Shown here in pieces: positions 1 to 9,599 of a stretch of DNA of 47,761 nt. This DNA is from Elusimicrobiota bacterium (lineage in GTDB: Bacteria; Elusimicrobiota; Elusimicrobia; UBA1565; UBA9628), in NCBI GenBank assembly GCA_013044195.1, contig JABEUV010000048.1:1-47761 (forward strand), given 5' to 3'. Each line of letters starts with the position of its first letter. Positions within the stretch are counted from its first letter, which is position 1. The notes under the pieces are model-generated. The model was not told where the DNA came from. It did no database searches and saw nothing but the letters and a program-made list of their open reading frames with translations. The position numbers and the translations under genes were made by a program.

Positions 1-854
<854 letters not shown>

Positions 855-860
855 GGCGCG

Positions 861-870
861 ATTTTATATC
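861..870. promoter_or_regulatory. Shared -10 core of a divergent promoter pair
   Basis: The ten-base AT patch ATTTTATATC reads TAAAAT on the minus strand, 6 nt before the protease GTG at 854, and TATATC on the plus strand, 8 nt before the methyltransferase GTG at 879. Only 24 bp separate the two start codons, so both messages are predicted to be leaderless and their polymerases should compete. This is an inference from spacing. Confidence 0.55.
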
Positions 871-878
871 ATTGCCCG

Positions 879-1874
879 GTGACTTCGCCCCTGCCGCGCT
901 TTCAGCCGGAGAACGACGGCCAAGACCGCCACCCGCCGCGCTGTCCGGCCTGCGGGCACGGCGCGCCCGAAACGGCGCTGGCCTGCGCGGAGCCCGGCTT
1001 CGAGGTCTTGCGTTGTCCCGACTGCGGCCTGGGCCGCACCTGGCCGCCGGCCGCGCCCGATGAGATCGCCTCCTGGTATCCGGAGCGCTACTACGGCAAG
1101 GGCAACGTACGCTTCAACGCGCTCTTTGAGCGCCTGATCCGCCTGTTCCGCCGCCGCCGTGCGGCCGTCCTCCACAACCGCGTGCCGCGCGGTCCGGTGC
1201 TGGATATCGGCTGCGGACGCGGCTTCCTGCTGAGCTTCCTGCAGGAACTCGGCTACGAACCTCACGGCGTGGAGTTCTCCGACGTGGCCGCGCGCCACGC
1301 GCGCGAGACGCTGAAGCTTCCCATCGCCGTGGAGGACTTCGCCTCCTCGCCGACCGAGCACGGGCGCTACAACGCCGTGATCTTCTGGCACTCGCTGGAG
1401 CATTTCTCCAATCCCGTCGCCGCCATCGCGCGCGCCTCCGAAGCGCTCAAGCCCGGCGGCGTGCTGGCCGTCGCGGTGCCCAACTACGGCAGCCTTCAGG
1501 CGCGACTGTTCGGCCGCAATTGGTTCCACCTGGACGTGCCGCGCCACTACTTCCACTTCACCGAGCGCGCGCTGGAAGCCGTCCTGGCGCGCCACCGCCT
1601 GCGCATCGTACAACTCGACTACTTCAGCTTCGAGCAGAACCCGTACGGCACCTTGCAGAGCTTCTACAACGCGCTGGGCTTCCGCTTCAATCTGCTCTAC
1701 TCCTTGCTCAAGGACCCCAGCGCGCGCGCCGACGAGCTGGCGCGCTACCCATTCCAGGTCGCGGCGATCGTGCTGCTTCTGCCGCCGCTGCTCCTGCTCT
1801 CCTTGGCGCTGGCGCCGCTGGAAGCCCTGCTGCGCTCGGGCGGCACGATCGAACTTTACGCGTTTAAAGAATAA
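879..1874 (+). CDS. Zinc-ribbon class I SAM-dependent methyltransferase with membrane tail
   Basis: 331 residues from a GTG start. The N-terminus holds a zinc ribbon (CPACGHG near residue 22 and CPDCGLG near 46). It is followed by a Rossmann methyltransferase with motif I VLDIGCGRG near residue 106, FWHSLEHF and KPGGVLAVAVPN, the layout of the Methyltransf_23 type often found in cell-surface polysaccharide loci. Near residues 285-315 is a Leu/Ala-rich hydrophobic segment that probably anchors it to the membrane. The substrate is unknown; the glycosyltransferases and sugar-nucleotide genes nearby suggest a glycan or lipid-linked sugar. The start was chosen because the reading frame upstream is only an open antisense frame of the protease, and because TATATC lies 8 nt before this GTG. 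Confidence 0.82.
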   Translation: MTSPLPRFQPENDGQDRHPPRCPACGHGAPETALACAEPGFEVLRCPDCGLGRTWPPAAPDEIASWYPERYYGKGNVRFNALFERLIRLFRRRRAAVLHNRVPRGPVLDIGCGRGFLLSFLQELGYEPHGVEFSDVAARHARETLKLPIAVEDFASSPTEHGRYNAVIFWHSLEHFSNPVAAIARASEALKPGGVLAVAVPNYGSLQARLFGRNWFHLDVPRHYFHFTERALEAVLARHRLRIVQLDYFSFEQNPYGTLQSFYNALGFRFNLLYSLLKDPSARADELARYPFQVAAIVLLLPPLLLLSLALAPLEALLRSGGTIELYAFKE

Positions 1875-1883
1875 GGTTTTTAA

Positions 1884-3401
1884 CTATGGGTGGGCCGCAG
1901 CAGAGTTCAGCCCTGTCTCCCAATGGAAGAATGGCGGCCTCACGCAATCCGGGCACTGGACGGCGGTGAACGTGCGCGACGGATCGCACGGATGAGGATC
2001 GCCCATCACGTGGTGGAAGGCAAGCGGGAGGAAGACGAAGTTATCCTGCTGGCCGATGCCGCAGGCTCCGGAGGCGTCGAAGGCCGCGAAGAGGGCCTCA
2101 TTGCGCGCAAAATCCCAGGAATTTTCGGAGTGCCAGCATATTTTGAAGCGTAGCGGGCGGCGTTCGGCGGGGGCACGGAGCTCGCGCCAGAACACGGACT
2201 GCGCGGCGACGGCGACGCAGACGCCGAGGGCCAGCGCCCAGCGTCGATCCGGCCGCGGCAGGCGCGCCAGACCCGCGGCCGCGGAGGCCAACGTCAGGAA
2301 CTGAATCAGCGAGTAGTAGCGAAACGACGACGTGTTGCGAAACAGGATGAAGATCGCGGCGTAGGCCGCGGGCCACAGCGCCAGAGTGGTCTCGGCCGAC
2401 GTCAGCCCCTCGCGGCCGTGCCCGGCGCGGACCGCGCGCCAGGCCGCGACGGCGAGGACCAAAGTTCCCCAGAGCCACAGCGGCGCGTCCAGAAAGGCCG
2501 GGGCGTCCCAGGAGAACGTGCGCTTCCAGAGCGTCGGTCCGGACAGCACCTGCCACAGTGGCACGCCGTGCCAAACCGCGAACGCGACCAGTCCGAGCGC
2601 GAAAACATAAACGCCCGCGCGGCGCGGGAGGAGGCGCATGAGAGGACGCTCCCAGGTCCCGGTGGCGAACGCGGCGGCGGAAAAGGCGGGCAAAGCGAAA
2701 AACAAGGGCAACGCCCAGACGCGCTCGGCGTTCCACGCGGCCTCGGTCAGGCGCGGCTTGACCAGGAACAGTATCGCGCCCGCGCCCAGCGCGCAGATCG
2801 AGGCGCGCAACCACTCATCGGCGCCGGATTCGCCGCGCTGGGCGCGCGCCGCGTAGAGCACGCACAGGCTCAGCGGGATCGAGAGGTAAATGAAATGGTT
2901 CTGCGCGCCGATCACGCATAGCGCGGCCAGAGCGAACGCGCGCGGCCAGGACGCGGGGCCGTCCAGAACCCAGAACGTCAGCGCCAGCAGAAGCGGCTGT
3001 AGCGCATAGCACTCCCACGCCTGTCGGGACTTGAGCAGAAGGTAGACGCTGGCCGTCAGGGCCAGCGCCCACCAGGCGGCAACGGTAGCACCGCCGCGGC
3101 GTCGCAGGTGGGCGGCGAGCAGGACGAAGGCGAGGACGTTCGCGCCCGCGCCGAACAGCCTCAGCGAGCGCACGCCGGTGCCGAACACCGCGAACACGTT
3201 CATGATCGCCAGTCCGAACAGCGGGCCGGTGTAGGTGTTCATCTCGTGCGGGGTGAACAGCCCGCGCGCGGCCAGGCGGCCGGCGTAGAGGCCGACCCAG
3301 GCCTCGTCGCAGGTCAGCGCGGGAAAGCGTCCCAACCCACTGAGAATACCGCCCGCGCATAACGCAAGCAGCGCGAGTGTCGCGACATCCAGGCGCTTCA
3401 T
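1884..3401 (-). CDS. Polytopic GT-C/PMT-type glycosyltransferase-like protein
   Basis: 505 residues with roughly ten hydrophobic segments. The first extracytoplasmic loop carries TCDEAWVGLYA, matching the acidic D-E motif that follows TM1 in GT39/GT83 (PMT/ArnT) enzymes, which use polyprenyl-phosphate sugars. A hydrophilic C-terminal domain of about 100 residues contains four cysteines (CWHSE, CGIGQ, CDPS and CPDC) and may be disulfide-bonded outside the membrane. The donor and acceptor cannot be told. Start ATG 3401 is preferred over the upstream frame because TAAAAT (3415-3410) ends 8 nt before it without a Shine-Dalgarno. It converges with the methyltransferase, with only 9 bp between the stop codons. 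Confidence 0.75.
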   Translation of the reverse strand: MKRLDVATLALLALCAGGILSGLGRFPALTCDEAWVGLYAGRLAARGLFTPHEMNTYTGPLFGLAIMNVFAVFGTGVRSLRLFGAGANVLAFVLLAAHLRRRGGATVAAWWALALTASVYLLLKSRQAWECYALQPLLLALTFWVLDGPASWPRAFALAALCVIGAQNHFIYLSIPLSLCVLYAARAQRGESGADEWLRASICALGAGAILFLVKPRLTEAAWNAERVWALPLFFALPAFSAAAFATGTWERPLMRLLPRRAGVYVFALGLVAFAVWHGVPLWQVLSGPTLWKRTFSWDAPAFLDAPLWLWGTLVLAVAAWRAVRAGHGREGLTSAETTLALWPAAYAAIFILFRNTSSFRYYSLIQFLTLASAAAGLARLPRPDRRWALALGVCVAVAAQSVFWRELRAPAERRPLRFKICWHSENSWDFARNEALFAAFDASGACGIGQQDNFVFLPLAFHHVMGDPHPCDPSRTFTAVQCPDCVRPPFFHWETGLNSAAAHP

Positions 3402-3456
3402 CGGCGCATATTTTAGCCTATCGCTGGCGAGACTCGACCCCAAGGCAAAGTCTACG

Positions 3457-3549
3457 TTAAGCCGCGGCGCCGATCTCGCGGACGCCCAGAGAAACTGTCA
3501 CTACGAGCGGCAGCTCCGAGAGCAGCTTGGAACAGGGGATCATACTCAT
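3457..3549 (-). CDS. Possible 30-residue translationally coupled ORF
   Basis: An ATG overlaps the TGA of the glycosyltransferase at 3546 (ATGA) and opens 30 codons, starting MSMIPCSKLL and ending GAAA. It resembles no protein I know. The overlap is what a coupled gene would show, but chance is a good alternative in GC-rich DNA. It lies in the 144 bp between the two glycosyltransferase genes. Confidence 0.22.
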   Translation of the reverse strand: MSMIPCSKLLSELPLVVTVSLGVREIGAAA

Positions 3550-5690
3550 GGGATCGTAAGCTGACCCTTCTTGATCGTCAGGCCCGGCAGGTCGATGGCA
3601 AACGGCGTCTCCGGGTTCGGATCCAAAGAGACGGTCAGGTCCTTGATATGCCCGAACAGACCCACGGGCAGCGGCGTGCCCATGTAGGAGGCGGACAGAA
3701 CGCGCACGCGCAGAACGCGAGCGGCGCGGTCCAGCTCCAGCGCGACCTCCATGGAAACCGTGCGCCCATACCAGCGCCCCTCGGCGCGGATGGTGCCGTC
3801 GAGGGTCACCCGGTCGAGCACCAGCCCGTGCAGTCGCGCGTTGGCGAACGCCTGGAGCGACGCAGCGCTCACCCGCCCGCTCTCGATGCGCAGCCGGTCC
3901 AGCCGCATGATCCGAATGTTCGCAAACTCGACCTTGCGCACGTCTTCTCCCGGAGCGGCGACGAACGAAAAATTGTCCGCCTGCGCGCTTAGACCGTCGA
4001 CGGCCAGGCCGCGCACCTTCACGCCGGCCACGCTCAGCCGAGCGCTTTTCCACGCCGACAGAGCCGGAGTCCAGTCGTCGAAATCCAAACGCAGTCCCGA
4101 GCCGGAAGCCCCGTCCGCGCCGAATTCATCGACGACGAGGCGCCGTCCCGGATAAGGCGCGAGGCGTCCGCGTCTCTGGCGGTACAAAATCGCGGAGGAG
4201 CCGTCGGGCAGCGGCCAGCGCGCGATTTCCTGATAACCGGCCTGGAACCAACCGCCGATTTGCGATATCTGATCGGCGGCCTCCGGCAGGCCGCCGATGA
4301 CGCCGGCGGGACCCAGCGTTCCGGTCTTGAGCAGGACGAACTCCGAAAGCTCGCACAGGCGCTTGTTGACGCCGCGCATGCTGATGCCGGGCAGGCCGAG
4401 GAGGCGCTGGGCCCAGTGGAACGTCGGGCCGTTGAAATACACGTCGTTGGCCACGAGCGTGACGTTGGTCAAAGGCCGCGACGGATCGCGCTCCGCCGCG
4501 ACGCGCCGCAGTATGTCCTCGATGTGCCAGTTCGCCGCCTCCGGCGGACGGCTGACGAACATCGGCAGGGGCACGAACGGAAGCGGGACGCTGAACGTCG
4601 GGATCCAGCCGAAGAAGAAATTGATCAGGAAGACGAACTGGAGCAAAACCGCGCCCCAGGTGACCGAGTCCGGCCACGTCGCGGCAAAGGCCAGACCCAG
4701 CGGCGCCAAACCCGGTAGGAGAAAGCGCATCTGCCGGTTGGGCACGATCGTCCAGAACACATAGGAGGTGACCACCCAATAGGCCAGGATCCAGCCGTAC
4801 TCGCGCCGCCGCGTGTATTGGGGAGCGAGCAGCCCGATGAAGCCCAGCGCCCACAGCACCGGCCCCAGCGGCCCCGCCGAGTCGCGCAGATACGTCAGCC
4901 ACGCCCCGCCCTGCCAGAACGGCACCGCGAAGTCGGACGACGCCTGCACCAGGCGCGACGGCAGAAGCGCCAGGTGCGACCAATACCACGGCGCGAACAG
5001 CGCCAAGGACAGCCCCGCGGCGGCCAGCACCTTCGGCCGCGCGCGCCTGTCCGACACCGCGCGCGCCGCGATCAGGTAGGCCGGGATCATGTAGCTGAAG
5101 AAGCTCCACTTATGCAGCATGCCGACCGCGTACAGCACGCCGAAGGCCAGCGACGGCGCCCAAGAGGAGAAGCCCTGGCTTTCGATCAGCGCCCAATACG
5201 CGGCCGCGGTCCAGGCGATGACGGACAGGTCCACGAGCTGGGTGGTGTAGAGATCCTGAATGCCGGGAGACGCGCAGAACAGAAGCGTGGCGGCCAAGGC
5301 CCTCCCGTCGGGCAGGAAGCGCCAGGAGATGCCGAACAGAGAAATCGCGAGCACGGCCAGGTACAACCAGTTGTACCACAACGCGGCATGAGCCGGATCG
5401 GGGGAAGAGTAGGCGCCGCGCAACAGAAGCTGGTAGGCGGGCGGAAACGGCGGCATGCCGGGCTTCGGGGCCAGGAACCAAAAGTCCGACCAGCGGCCGG
5501 CATTCAGCGCCTGACGGTAGTCGAGCGCGATCTCCAGTTGGACCGCCTGGTCCCAAGCCGGCGGCCGGGTGTCGACGCGCACGAAGCGGCGCATCATGAT
5601 CGCCTCGAAGGCCAGGAAGGCCGCCAGGCCCAGGATGCTGAGAACCAGCGTTTTTCGCGACGGCCGCAAGATGGGCCCGAATTCGTTCAT
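3546..5690 (-). CDS. GT-C glycosyltransferase fused to an LmeA/DUF2993-like domain
   Basis: 714 residues. Residues 1 to about 400 form a polytopic glycosyltransferase of the PMT/ArnT kind: TM1 near 15-33, then an acidic loop with PAWDQAVQLEIALDY, then about ten hydrophobic segments including FLINFFFGWIPTF. A soluble extracytoplasmic part follows. The last 180 residues, from about LRLDFDDW, are a beta-rich region with alternating short hydrophobic strands (VKVRGLAVDGL, LHGLVLDRVTLDG, LDRAARVLRVRVLSASYMG), ending in G.P...I.LPGLTIKKGQLTI. This resembles the LmeA/DUF2993 lipid-binding fold found beside mannosyltransferases in mycobacteria. ATG 5690 lies 17 nt after TATACT (5713-5708), divergent from the sugar-nucleotide operon. 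The fusion is read directly; the C-terminal family is my inference. Confidence 0.72.
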   Translation of the reverse strand: MNEFGPILRPSRKTLVLSILGLAAFLAFEAIMMRRFVRVDTRPPAWDQAVQLEIALDYRQALNAGRWSDFWFLAPKPGMPPFPPAYQLLLRGAYSSPDPAHAALWYNWLYLAVLAISLFGISWRFLPDGRALAATLLFCASPGIQDLYTTQLVDLSVIAWTAAAYWALIESQGFSSWAPSLAFGVLYAVGMLHKWSFFSYMIPAYLIAARAVSDRRARPKVLAAAGLSLALFAPWYWSHLALLPSRLVQASSDFAVPFWQGGAWLTYLRDSAGPLGPVLWALGFIGLLAPQYTRRREYGWILAYWVVTSYVFWTIVPNRQMRFLLPGLAPLGLAFAATWPDSVTWGAVLLQFVFLINFFFGWIPTFSVPLPFVPLPMFVSRPPEAANWHIEDILRRVAAERDPSRPLTNVTLVANDVYFNGPTFHWAQRLLGLPGISMRGVNKRLCELSEFVLLKTGTLGPAGVIGGLPEAADQISQIGGWFQAGYQEIARWPLPDGSSAILYRQRRGRLAPYPGRRLVVDEFGADGASGSGLRLDFDDWTPALSAWKSARLSVAGVKVRGLAVDGLSAQADNFSFVAAPGEDVRKVEFANIRIMRLDRLRIESGRVSAASLQAFANARLHGLVLDRVTLDGTIRAEGRWYGRTVSMEVALELDRAARVLRVRVLSASYMGTPLPVGLFGHIKDLTVSLDPNPETPFAIDLPGLTIKKGQLTIP

Positions 5691-5707
5691 CGGCGCGCGC
5701 CCATCTT

Positions 5708-5725
5708 AGTATATTTTTGTAGAAT
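5708..5725. promoter_or_regulatory. Divergent -10 elements between glycosyltransferase and GDP-mannose operon
   Basis: TATACT on the minus strand (5713-5708) serves the glycosyltransferase at 5690. TAGAAT on the plus strand (5720-5725) ends 8 nt before the ATG at 5734. The two -10 boxes are 6 bp apart, so the surface glycosyltransferase and the sugar-nucleotide operon probably share regulation. Confidence 0.5.
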
Positions 5726-5733
5726 CGCGGGCC

Positions 5734-6756
5734 ATGAAAGCCGCCATCCTGATCGGCGGGCAGGGCACGCGCCTGCGCCCGTTCACGCTGGACGCTCCCA
5801 AGCCCCTTCTGCCCGTCTTGAACCGTCCCTTTCTGGAATACCAGTTCCAGGTCCTGCGCAAGTCCGGCGTGCGCGAAGTCGCGCTGTGCACGTCTTATCG
5901 CGCGCTGGACTTCCGCCGCGCGTTCGGCGACGGCCGCCGCCTGGGCCTGCGCCTGCGCTACGTGCGCGAGACCATGCCGCTGGGCACCGGCGGCGCGGCC
6001 AAGAATGCGGAAAACCTCCTCCTCGGCGGCACGTCGCTGATCCTCAACGGCGACGTGCTCAACGCCTTCGACGTGCGCGCATTCCTGAGCTTCCACCGCG
6101 CGCGCCGCGCGGAAATCTCCATCGCGCTGACGCGCGTCAAGGATCCCACCGCCTACGGCCTGGTCCTCACCGACGCGAAGGGCTTGGTGCGTCGATTTTT
6201 GGAAAAGCCGTCCTGGGACGAAGTGGAGACGAACACCATCAACGCCGGCGCCTACCTGTTCGAGCCGTCGGTGTTCTCGCACATCCCGGCGGGCAAGACT
6301 TATTCGCTGGAGCGCGGGCTGTTTCCCGAGCGGCTGGCGGCCGGCGCCGTGCTGGCCGGCTGGGTGGCGCCCGGCTATTGGATCGACATCGGCACCGTCG
6401 ACAAATATCTGCAGGTGCACCTCGACATCCTGGGCGGGCGCACGCCGTTTAAGCCCGGCGCGGGGGTGCGCGCGCTCAAGGGCTTCGAGGGCGCGATCGT
6501 CGCGGCGGGCGCGGGTGCTCACGTGGCGGAGTTCGCGCGCTTCTCCGGCGCGGTGAGCCTGGGGCGCGGCGCGCGCGTGGGCCGCGGCGCGCAGTTGTCC
6601 GACTGCGTGGTGCTGGACGGGGCCGTGGTGGGCGACGGCGCGCGGCTGGAGCGCTGCGTGGTGGGCGCGCGCGCGCGCGTGGGCACGCACGCTACGCTTG
6701 GACCCGGCACGGCGCTGGCCGGCGGCTCGCGCGTCGGAGACTACAGCCAGCTATGA
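5734..6756 (+). CDS. Mannose-1-phosphate guanylyltransferase-like NDP-sugar pyrophosphorylase
   Basis: 340 residues. The N-terminal nucleotidyltransferase has the signature GGQGTRLRPFT near residues 8-18, APKPLLPVLNRP, the metal-binding LILNGDVLNAFD, and FLEKPSWDE with NAGAYLFEP. From about residue 250 a left-handed beta-helix of hexapeptides follows (SLGRGARVGRGAQLSD and so on), with a tail rich in Gly-Ala-Arg. It forms NDP-hexose, most likely GDP-mannose, from the sugar 1-phosphate. It is first of four genes: the cupin starts inside its last codons (overlap 6753-6756), then phosphomannomutase and a second pyrophosphorylase. TAGAAT lies 8 nt before ATG, so it is probably leaderless. A glucose- or heptose-1-phosphate transferase is the alternative. 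Confidence 0.83.
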   Translation: MKAAILIGGQGTRLRPFTLDAPKPLLPVLNRPFLEYQFQVLRKSGVREVALCTSYRALDFRRAFGDGRRLGLRLRYVRETMPLGTGGAAKNAENLLLGGTSLILNGDVLNAFDVRAFLSFHRARRAEISIALTRVKDPTAYGLVLTDAKGLVRRFLEKPSWDEVETNTINAGAYLFEPSVFSHIPAGKTYSLERGLFPERLAAGAVLAGWVAPGYWIDIGTVDKYLQVHLDILGGRTPFKPGAGVRALKGFEGAIVAAGAGAHVAEFARFSGAVSLGRGARVGRGAQLSDCVVLDGAVVGDGARLERCVVGARARVGTHATLGPGTALAGGSRVGDYSQL

Positions 6757-7106
6757 AATTCAAGGTCAAGACCGTCGACAAGCCCTGGGGGCGCGAGTTG
6801 ATCTTCGCTCACGCCCCGGGCAAGTACGCGGGCAAGATTCTGGTCATCGAGAAGGGCGGGCGGCTGAGCCTGCAGTATCACCGGCGCAAGCACGAGAGCC
6901 TTTACGTCTTAAAGGGCAAACTCACTTTGCAGCTTGGAAAGAAGACGCTCACCGCCGGACCCGGCGCGGCGTTCGCGGTGCCGACCGGCACGATTCATCG
7001 CTTTCAGGCGCTGCACGGACGCGTGACGCTCGTCGAGGTCTCGACGACGGAGCTCGACGACGTGGTTCGGCTCCAAGACGACTATGGACGCACAGGGGAT
7101 AAATAA
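6753..7106 (+). CDS. Phosphomannose isomerase type II-like cupin
   Basis: 117 residues, a single cupin fold like the C-terminal isomerase domain of bifunctional ManC/AlgA proteins. It shows the typical KPWGRE start, GGRLSLQYHRRKHESLYVLKG (metal-binding His and Glu) and PTGTIHRFQA. It should interconvert fructose-6-phosphate and mannose-6-phosphate, the first step toward GDP-mannose. It overlaps the upstream pyrophosphorylase by four bases, and its stop shares one base with the next start at 7106, so all are co-translated. A cupin of other function is possible, but the neighbours argue for the mannose pathway. Confidence 0.8.
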   Translation: MKFKVKTVDKPWGRELIFAHAPGKYAGKILVIEKGGRLSLQYHRRKHESLYVLKGKLTLQLGKKTLTAGPGAAFAVPTGTIHRFQALHGRVTLVEVSTTELDDVVRLQDDYGRTGDK

Positions 7107-8533
7107 TGGATCCGATCAAGTTCGGCACCGACGGCTGGCGCGGCGTCATCGCGCGCGACTTCACCTTTGAAAACGTGCGGCGCGCGGCCCAGGCCATCGC
7201 CGACTACGTCAAAGAAGACCAAGCCCGCAACGTACGCAAGAAGACGCCGCTGTCGGGGCCCATGGTCGTGGGCTACGACCGCCGCTTCCAGTCCGACGCG
7301 TTCGCGCGCGAGATCGCACAGGTGCTGGAGGCCAACCACCTCAACCCCACCTTGCTGGCCGAGAGCCTGCCCACGCCCGCGATCAGCTACCTGTCGCGCA
7401 AGCTGGGCGGCGTGGGCGTGATGGTCACCGCCAGCCACAACCCTCCGCCTTACAACGGCGTCAAGATCAAGATCGACGGGCGCGCGGCGCTGGAGGACGT
7501 CACGCGGGGCGTGGAGTCCTGGGTGGGCCGCACCGCGCCCACGCGCGCGGCCGAGATCAAGATCAAGTCCTACCGCGACGTCTATCTTCAGTATCTTAAA
7601 GGGCGCTCCGACCTGGCGCTGATCAAGGCGAAGATCAAGAAACCCGTGGTCGTCGACTACATGCACGGCGCGGGCTCGGGCCTGGCCGTGGACCTCATCG
7701 ACGGCAAGACTCTCGTCGAGATCCGCGCCGCGCACGACCCTTTGTTCGGCGGCGTGCACCCGGAGCCCATCGAGCAGTACCTGGGCGCGCTGTCCGAGGC
7801 GGTCAAGGCCAACAAGGCCTGCGTGGGCCTGGCGCTCGACGGCGACGCCGACCGCTTCGGCCTGGTCGACGAGAACGGCCGCTACCTGACGCCCTGCCAG
7901 GTCTTCCCGATGATCGTCCTCTACCTGATCGAGAAGAAGAAGTTCACGGGCAAGATCGTGCAGTCGGTGTCGCTGGGCTACCTGGCGGAGCGCATTGCTA
8001 AGGAAAAGGGCGTGGCCTTCGAGCAGATGCCGGTCGGCTTCAAGTACGTCGCCGAGAAGCTGGCCACCGGCGAGGCGCAGATCGCCGGCGAGGAATCCGG
8101 CGGCTACGCCTGGGCCGACAAGAGCGGCATCGCGGAGCGCGACGGCATGCTGACCGCGCTGTTGTTCCTTGAGATGATGGCGGCCACGGGCAAGACGCCG
8201 TCCCAGCTCTGGAAGGACGTGGAAACGAAATACGGCGCCAGCTTCTACAAGCGCATTGACTACCGTATCCATAAGCCGGTCGTCGACAAAGCACTCTGGA
8301 CGACGAAGCTGGTCAAGAAGCTGCCCAAGAAGATCCTGAACACGGGCATCAAGGAATTGATCCAGATCGACGGTCTGAAGATCGTCTTGGAAGACGGGCA
8401 CTGGCTGCTGATGCGCCCGTCGGGCACCGAGCCCTTGATGCGCGTCTACGCGGAAAGCGATAAGCCCGAGCGCACGCAGGCCCTGCTCGACCACGCCAAG
8501 AAGTGGGTCGCCCCGAGCCTCGGTGCGCACTGA
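7106..8533 (+). CDS. manB: Phosphomannomutase/phosphoglucomutase
   Basis: 475 residues, full length for the alpha-D-phosphohexomutase family. All four active-site elements are present: the phosphoserine loop TASHNPPPYNG (near 110-120), the Mg loop LDGDADRFG (near 248-256), the sugar-binding GEESGGYAW (near 329-337), and the phosphate-binding RPSGTEPLMRVYAE close to the C-terminus. It converts mannose-6-phosphate to mannose-1-phosphate (or the glucose pair), feeding the pyrophosphorylases on either side. The ATG shares its A with the TAA of the cupin gene. Substrate choice is inferred from the operon. Confidence 0.9.
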   Translation: MDPIKFGTDGWRGVIARDFTFENVRRAAQAIADYVKEDQARNVRKKTPLSGPMVVGYDRRFQSDAFAREIAQVLEANHLNPTLLAESLPTPAISYLSRKLGGVGVMVTASHNPPPYNGVKIKIDGRAALEDVTRGVESWVGRTAPTRAAEIKIKSYRDVYLQYLKGRSDLALIKAKIKKPVVVDYMHGAGSGLAVDLIDGKTLVEIRAAHDPLFGGVHPEPIEQYLGALSEAVKANKACVGLALDGDADRFGLVDENGRYLTPCQVFPMIVLYLIEKKKFTGKIVQSVSLGYLAERIAKEKGVAFEQMPVGFKYVAEKLATGEAQIAGEESGGYAWADKSGIAERDGMLTALLFLEMMAATGKTPSQLWKDVETKYGASFYKRIDYRIHKPVVDKALWTTKLVKKLPKKILNTGIKELIQIDGLKIVLEDGHWLLMRPSGTEPLMRVYAESDKPERTQALLDHAKKWVAPSLGAH

Positions 8534-8540
8534 GGTGGTC

Positions 8541-9584
8541 ATGGGCCCGCGCAAAGCCATGCTGCTGGCCGCGGGCGCGGGCACGCGCCTGCGTCCGCTG
8601 ACCTACGAGACGCCCAAGCCGATGGTGCCGGTCGTCAACCGACCGGTGATCCATCATGTGCTCGACAACCTGCTCAAGCACGGCGTCGAGGAGGTCATGG
8701 TCAACCTGCACTCGCATCCGGAGCAGGTGCGCGGCTACTGCGGCGACGGCTCGCGCTGGAGCCTGAAGCTCGACTACTCTCTGGAGCCCAAGCTGTTGGG
8801 CACCGCGGGTGCTATCAAGCGCGTGGAGGGCTTCCTGAAGGATGGGCCGTTCTTCGTGATGTCCGGCGACGGGCTGTCCGACATCGACCTGAGTGCTATG
8901 TACGCCTTTCACCGCCGCCGCGGCTCGATGGCCACGATGGCGATCAAGAGCATCGACGCGCGCTTCGACTACGGCGTCACCTTGACCGACGGCTCCCAGC
9001 GCATCAAGGGCTTCATGGAAAAACCCTCGTGGGGCGACGTGTTCTCCAACAAGGTCAACACCGGCATCTACCTCTTCGAGCCCGAGATATTGAAGCTCAT
9101 CCCGAGCAACGTGGTCTACGATTTCGGCCACCAGCTCTGGCCCAAGCTGCTGAAGATGAAGAAGCCGATCTACGCCTACGAGACCGAGTCCTACTGGTGC
9201 GACGTCGGCAACCTGCCGGAGTACCGCCGCTGCCAGATCGACTGCTTGGACCGCAAGGCCAAGATCAACATCCCGGGCGTCGAGGTCCGCAAAGGCGTCT
9301 ATATTCAGGAAGGCACCGTCGTGGACCCCCGCGCGCGGCTGATCGCGCCCGTGGTCATCGGCAAGGGCGGCCGCATCGCCGCCGGCGCCGTCGTCGGCCC
9401 CTACTCCGTGATCGGCGACCGCGCGCAGATCGGCGCGGGCGCCAACCTGGAACGCTGCATCCTCTTCGACAACGTGACCGTCGGCGAAGGCGTGCGCCTG
9501 AACAACTGCATCATCGGCCCCAGCGGCAACGTCAAGGAGAACATCTCCGTCTTCGAGGCCGCCGTCCTCAACATCCGCCAATAG
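8541..9584 (+). CDS. Mannose-1-phosphate guanylyltransferase-like protein (second copy)
   Basis: 347 residues. It has GAGTRLRPLTYETPKPMVPV, MSGDGLSDID as metal-binding loop, FMEKPSWGDVFSNKVNTGIYLFEP, then WCDVGNLPEYRR and a C-terminal left-handed beta-helix (about 250-347). It is clearly a paralogue of the protein at 5734 in fold and motifs. It keeps a longer, more canonical hexapeptide domain, and may act on a different sugar or nucleotide. ATG 8541 is chosen because AGGTGG precedes it; GTG 8523, overlapping the mutase, is an alternative. Its place after the phosphomutase supports GDP-mannose or a related product. Confidence 0.84.
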   Translation: MGPRKAMLLAAGAGTRLRPLTYETPKPMVPVVNRPVIHHVLDNLLKHGVEEVMVNLHSHPEQVRGYCGDGSRWSLKLDYSLEPKLLGTAGAIKRVEGFLKDGPFFVMSGDGLSDIDLSAMYAFHRRRGSMATMAIKSIDARFDYGVTLTDGSQRIKGFMEKPSWGDVFSNKVNTGIYLFEPEILKLIPSNVVYDFGHQLWPKLLKMKKPIYAYETESYWCDVGNLPEYRRCQIDCLDRKAKINIPGVEVRKGVYIQEGTVVDPRARLIAPVVIGKGGRIAAGAVVGPYSVIGDRAQIGAGANLERCILFDNVTVGEGVRLNNCIIGPSGNVKENISVFEAAVLNIRQ

Positions 9585-9599
9585 GCCGGGACGCGTCCA

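Noticed and set aside
4818..6452. 544-codon plus-strand frame across the glycosyltransferase and pyrophosphorylase
   Set aside because: Arg/Pro/His-rich composition typical of antisense frames in GC-rich DNA; the overlapped genes have clear motifs.
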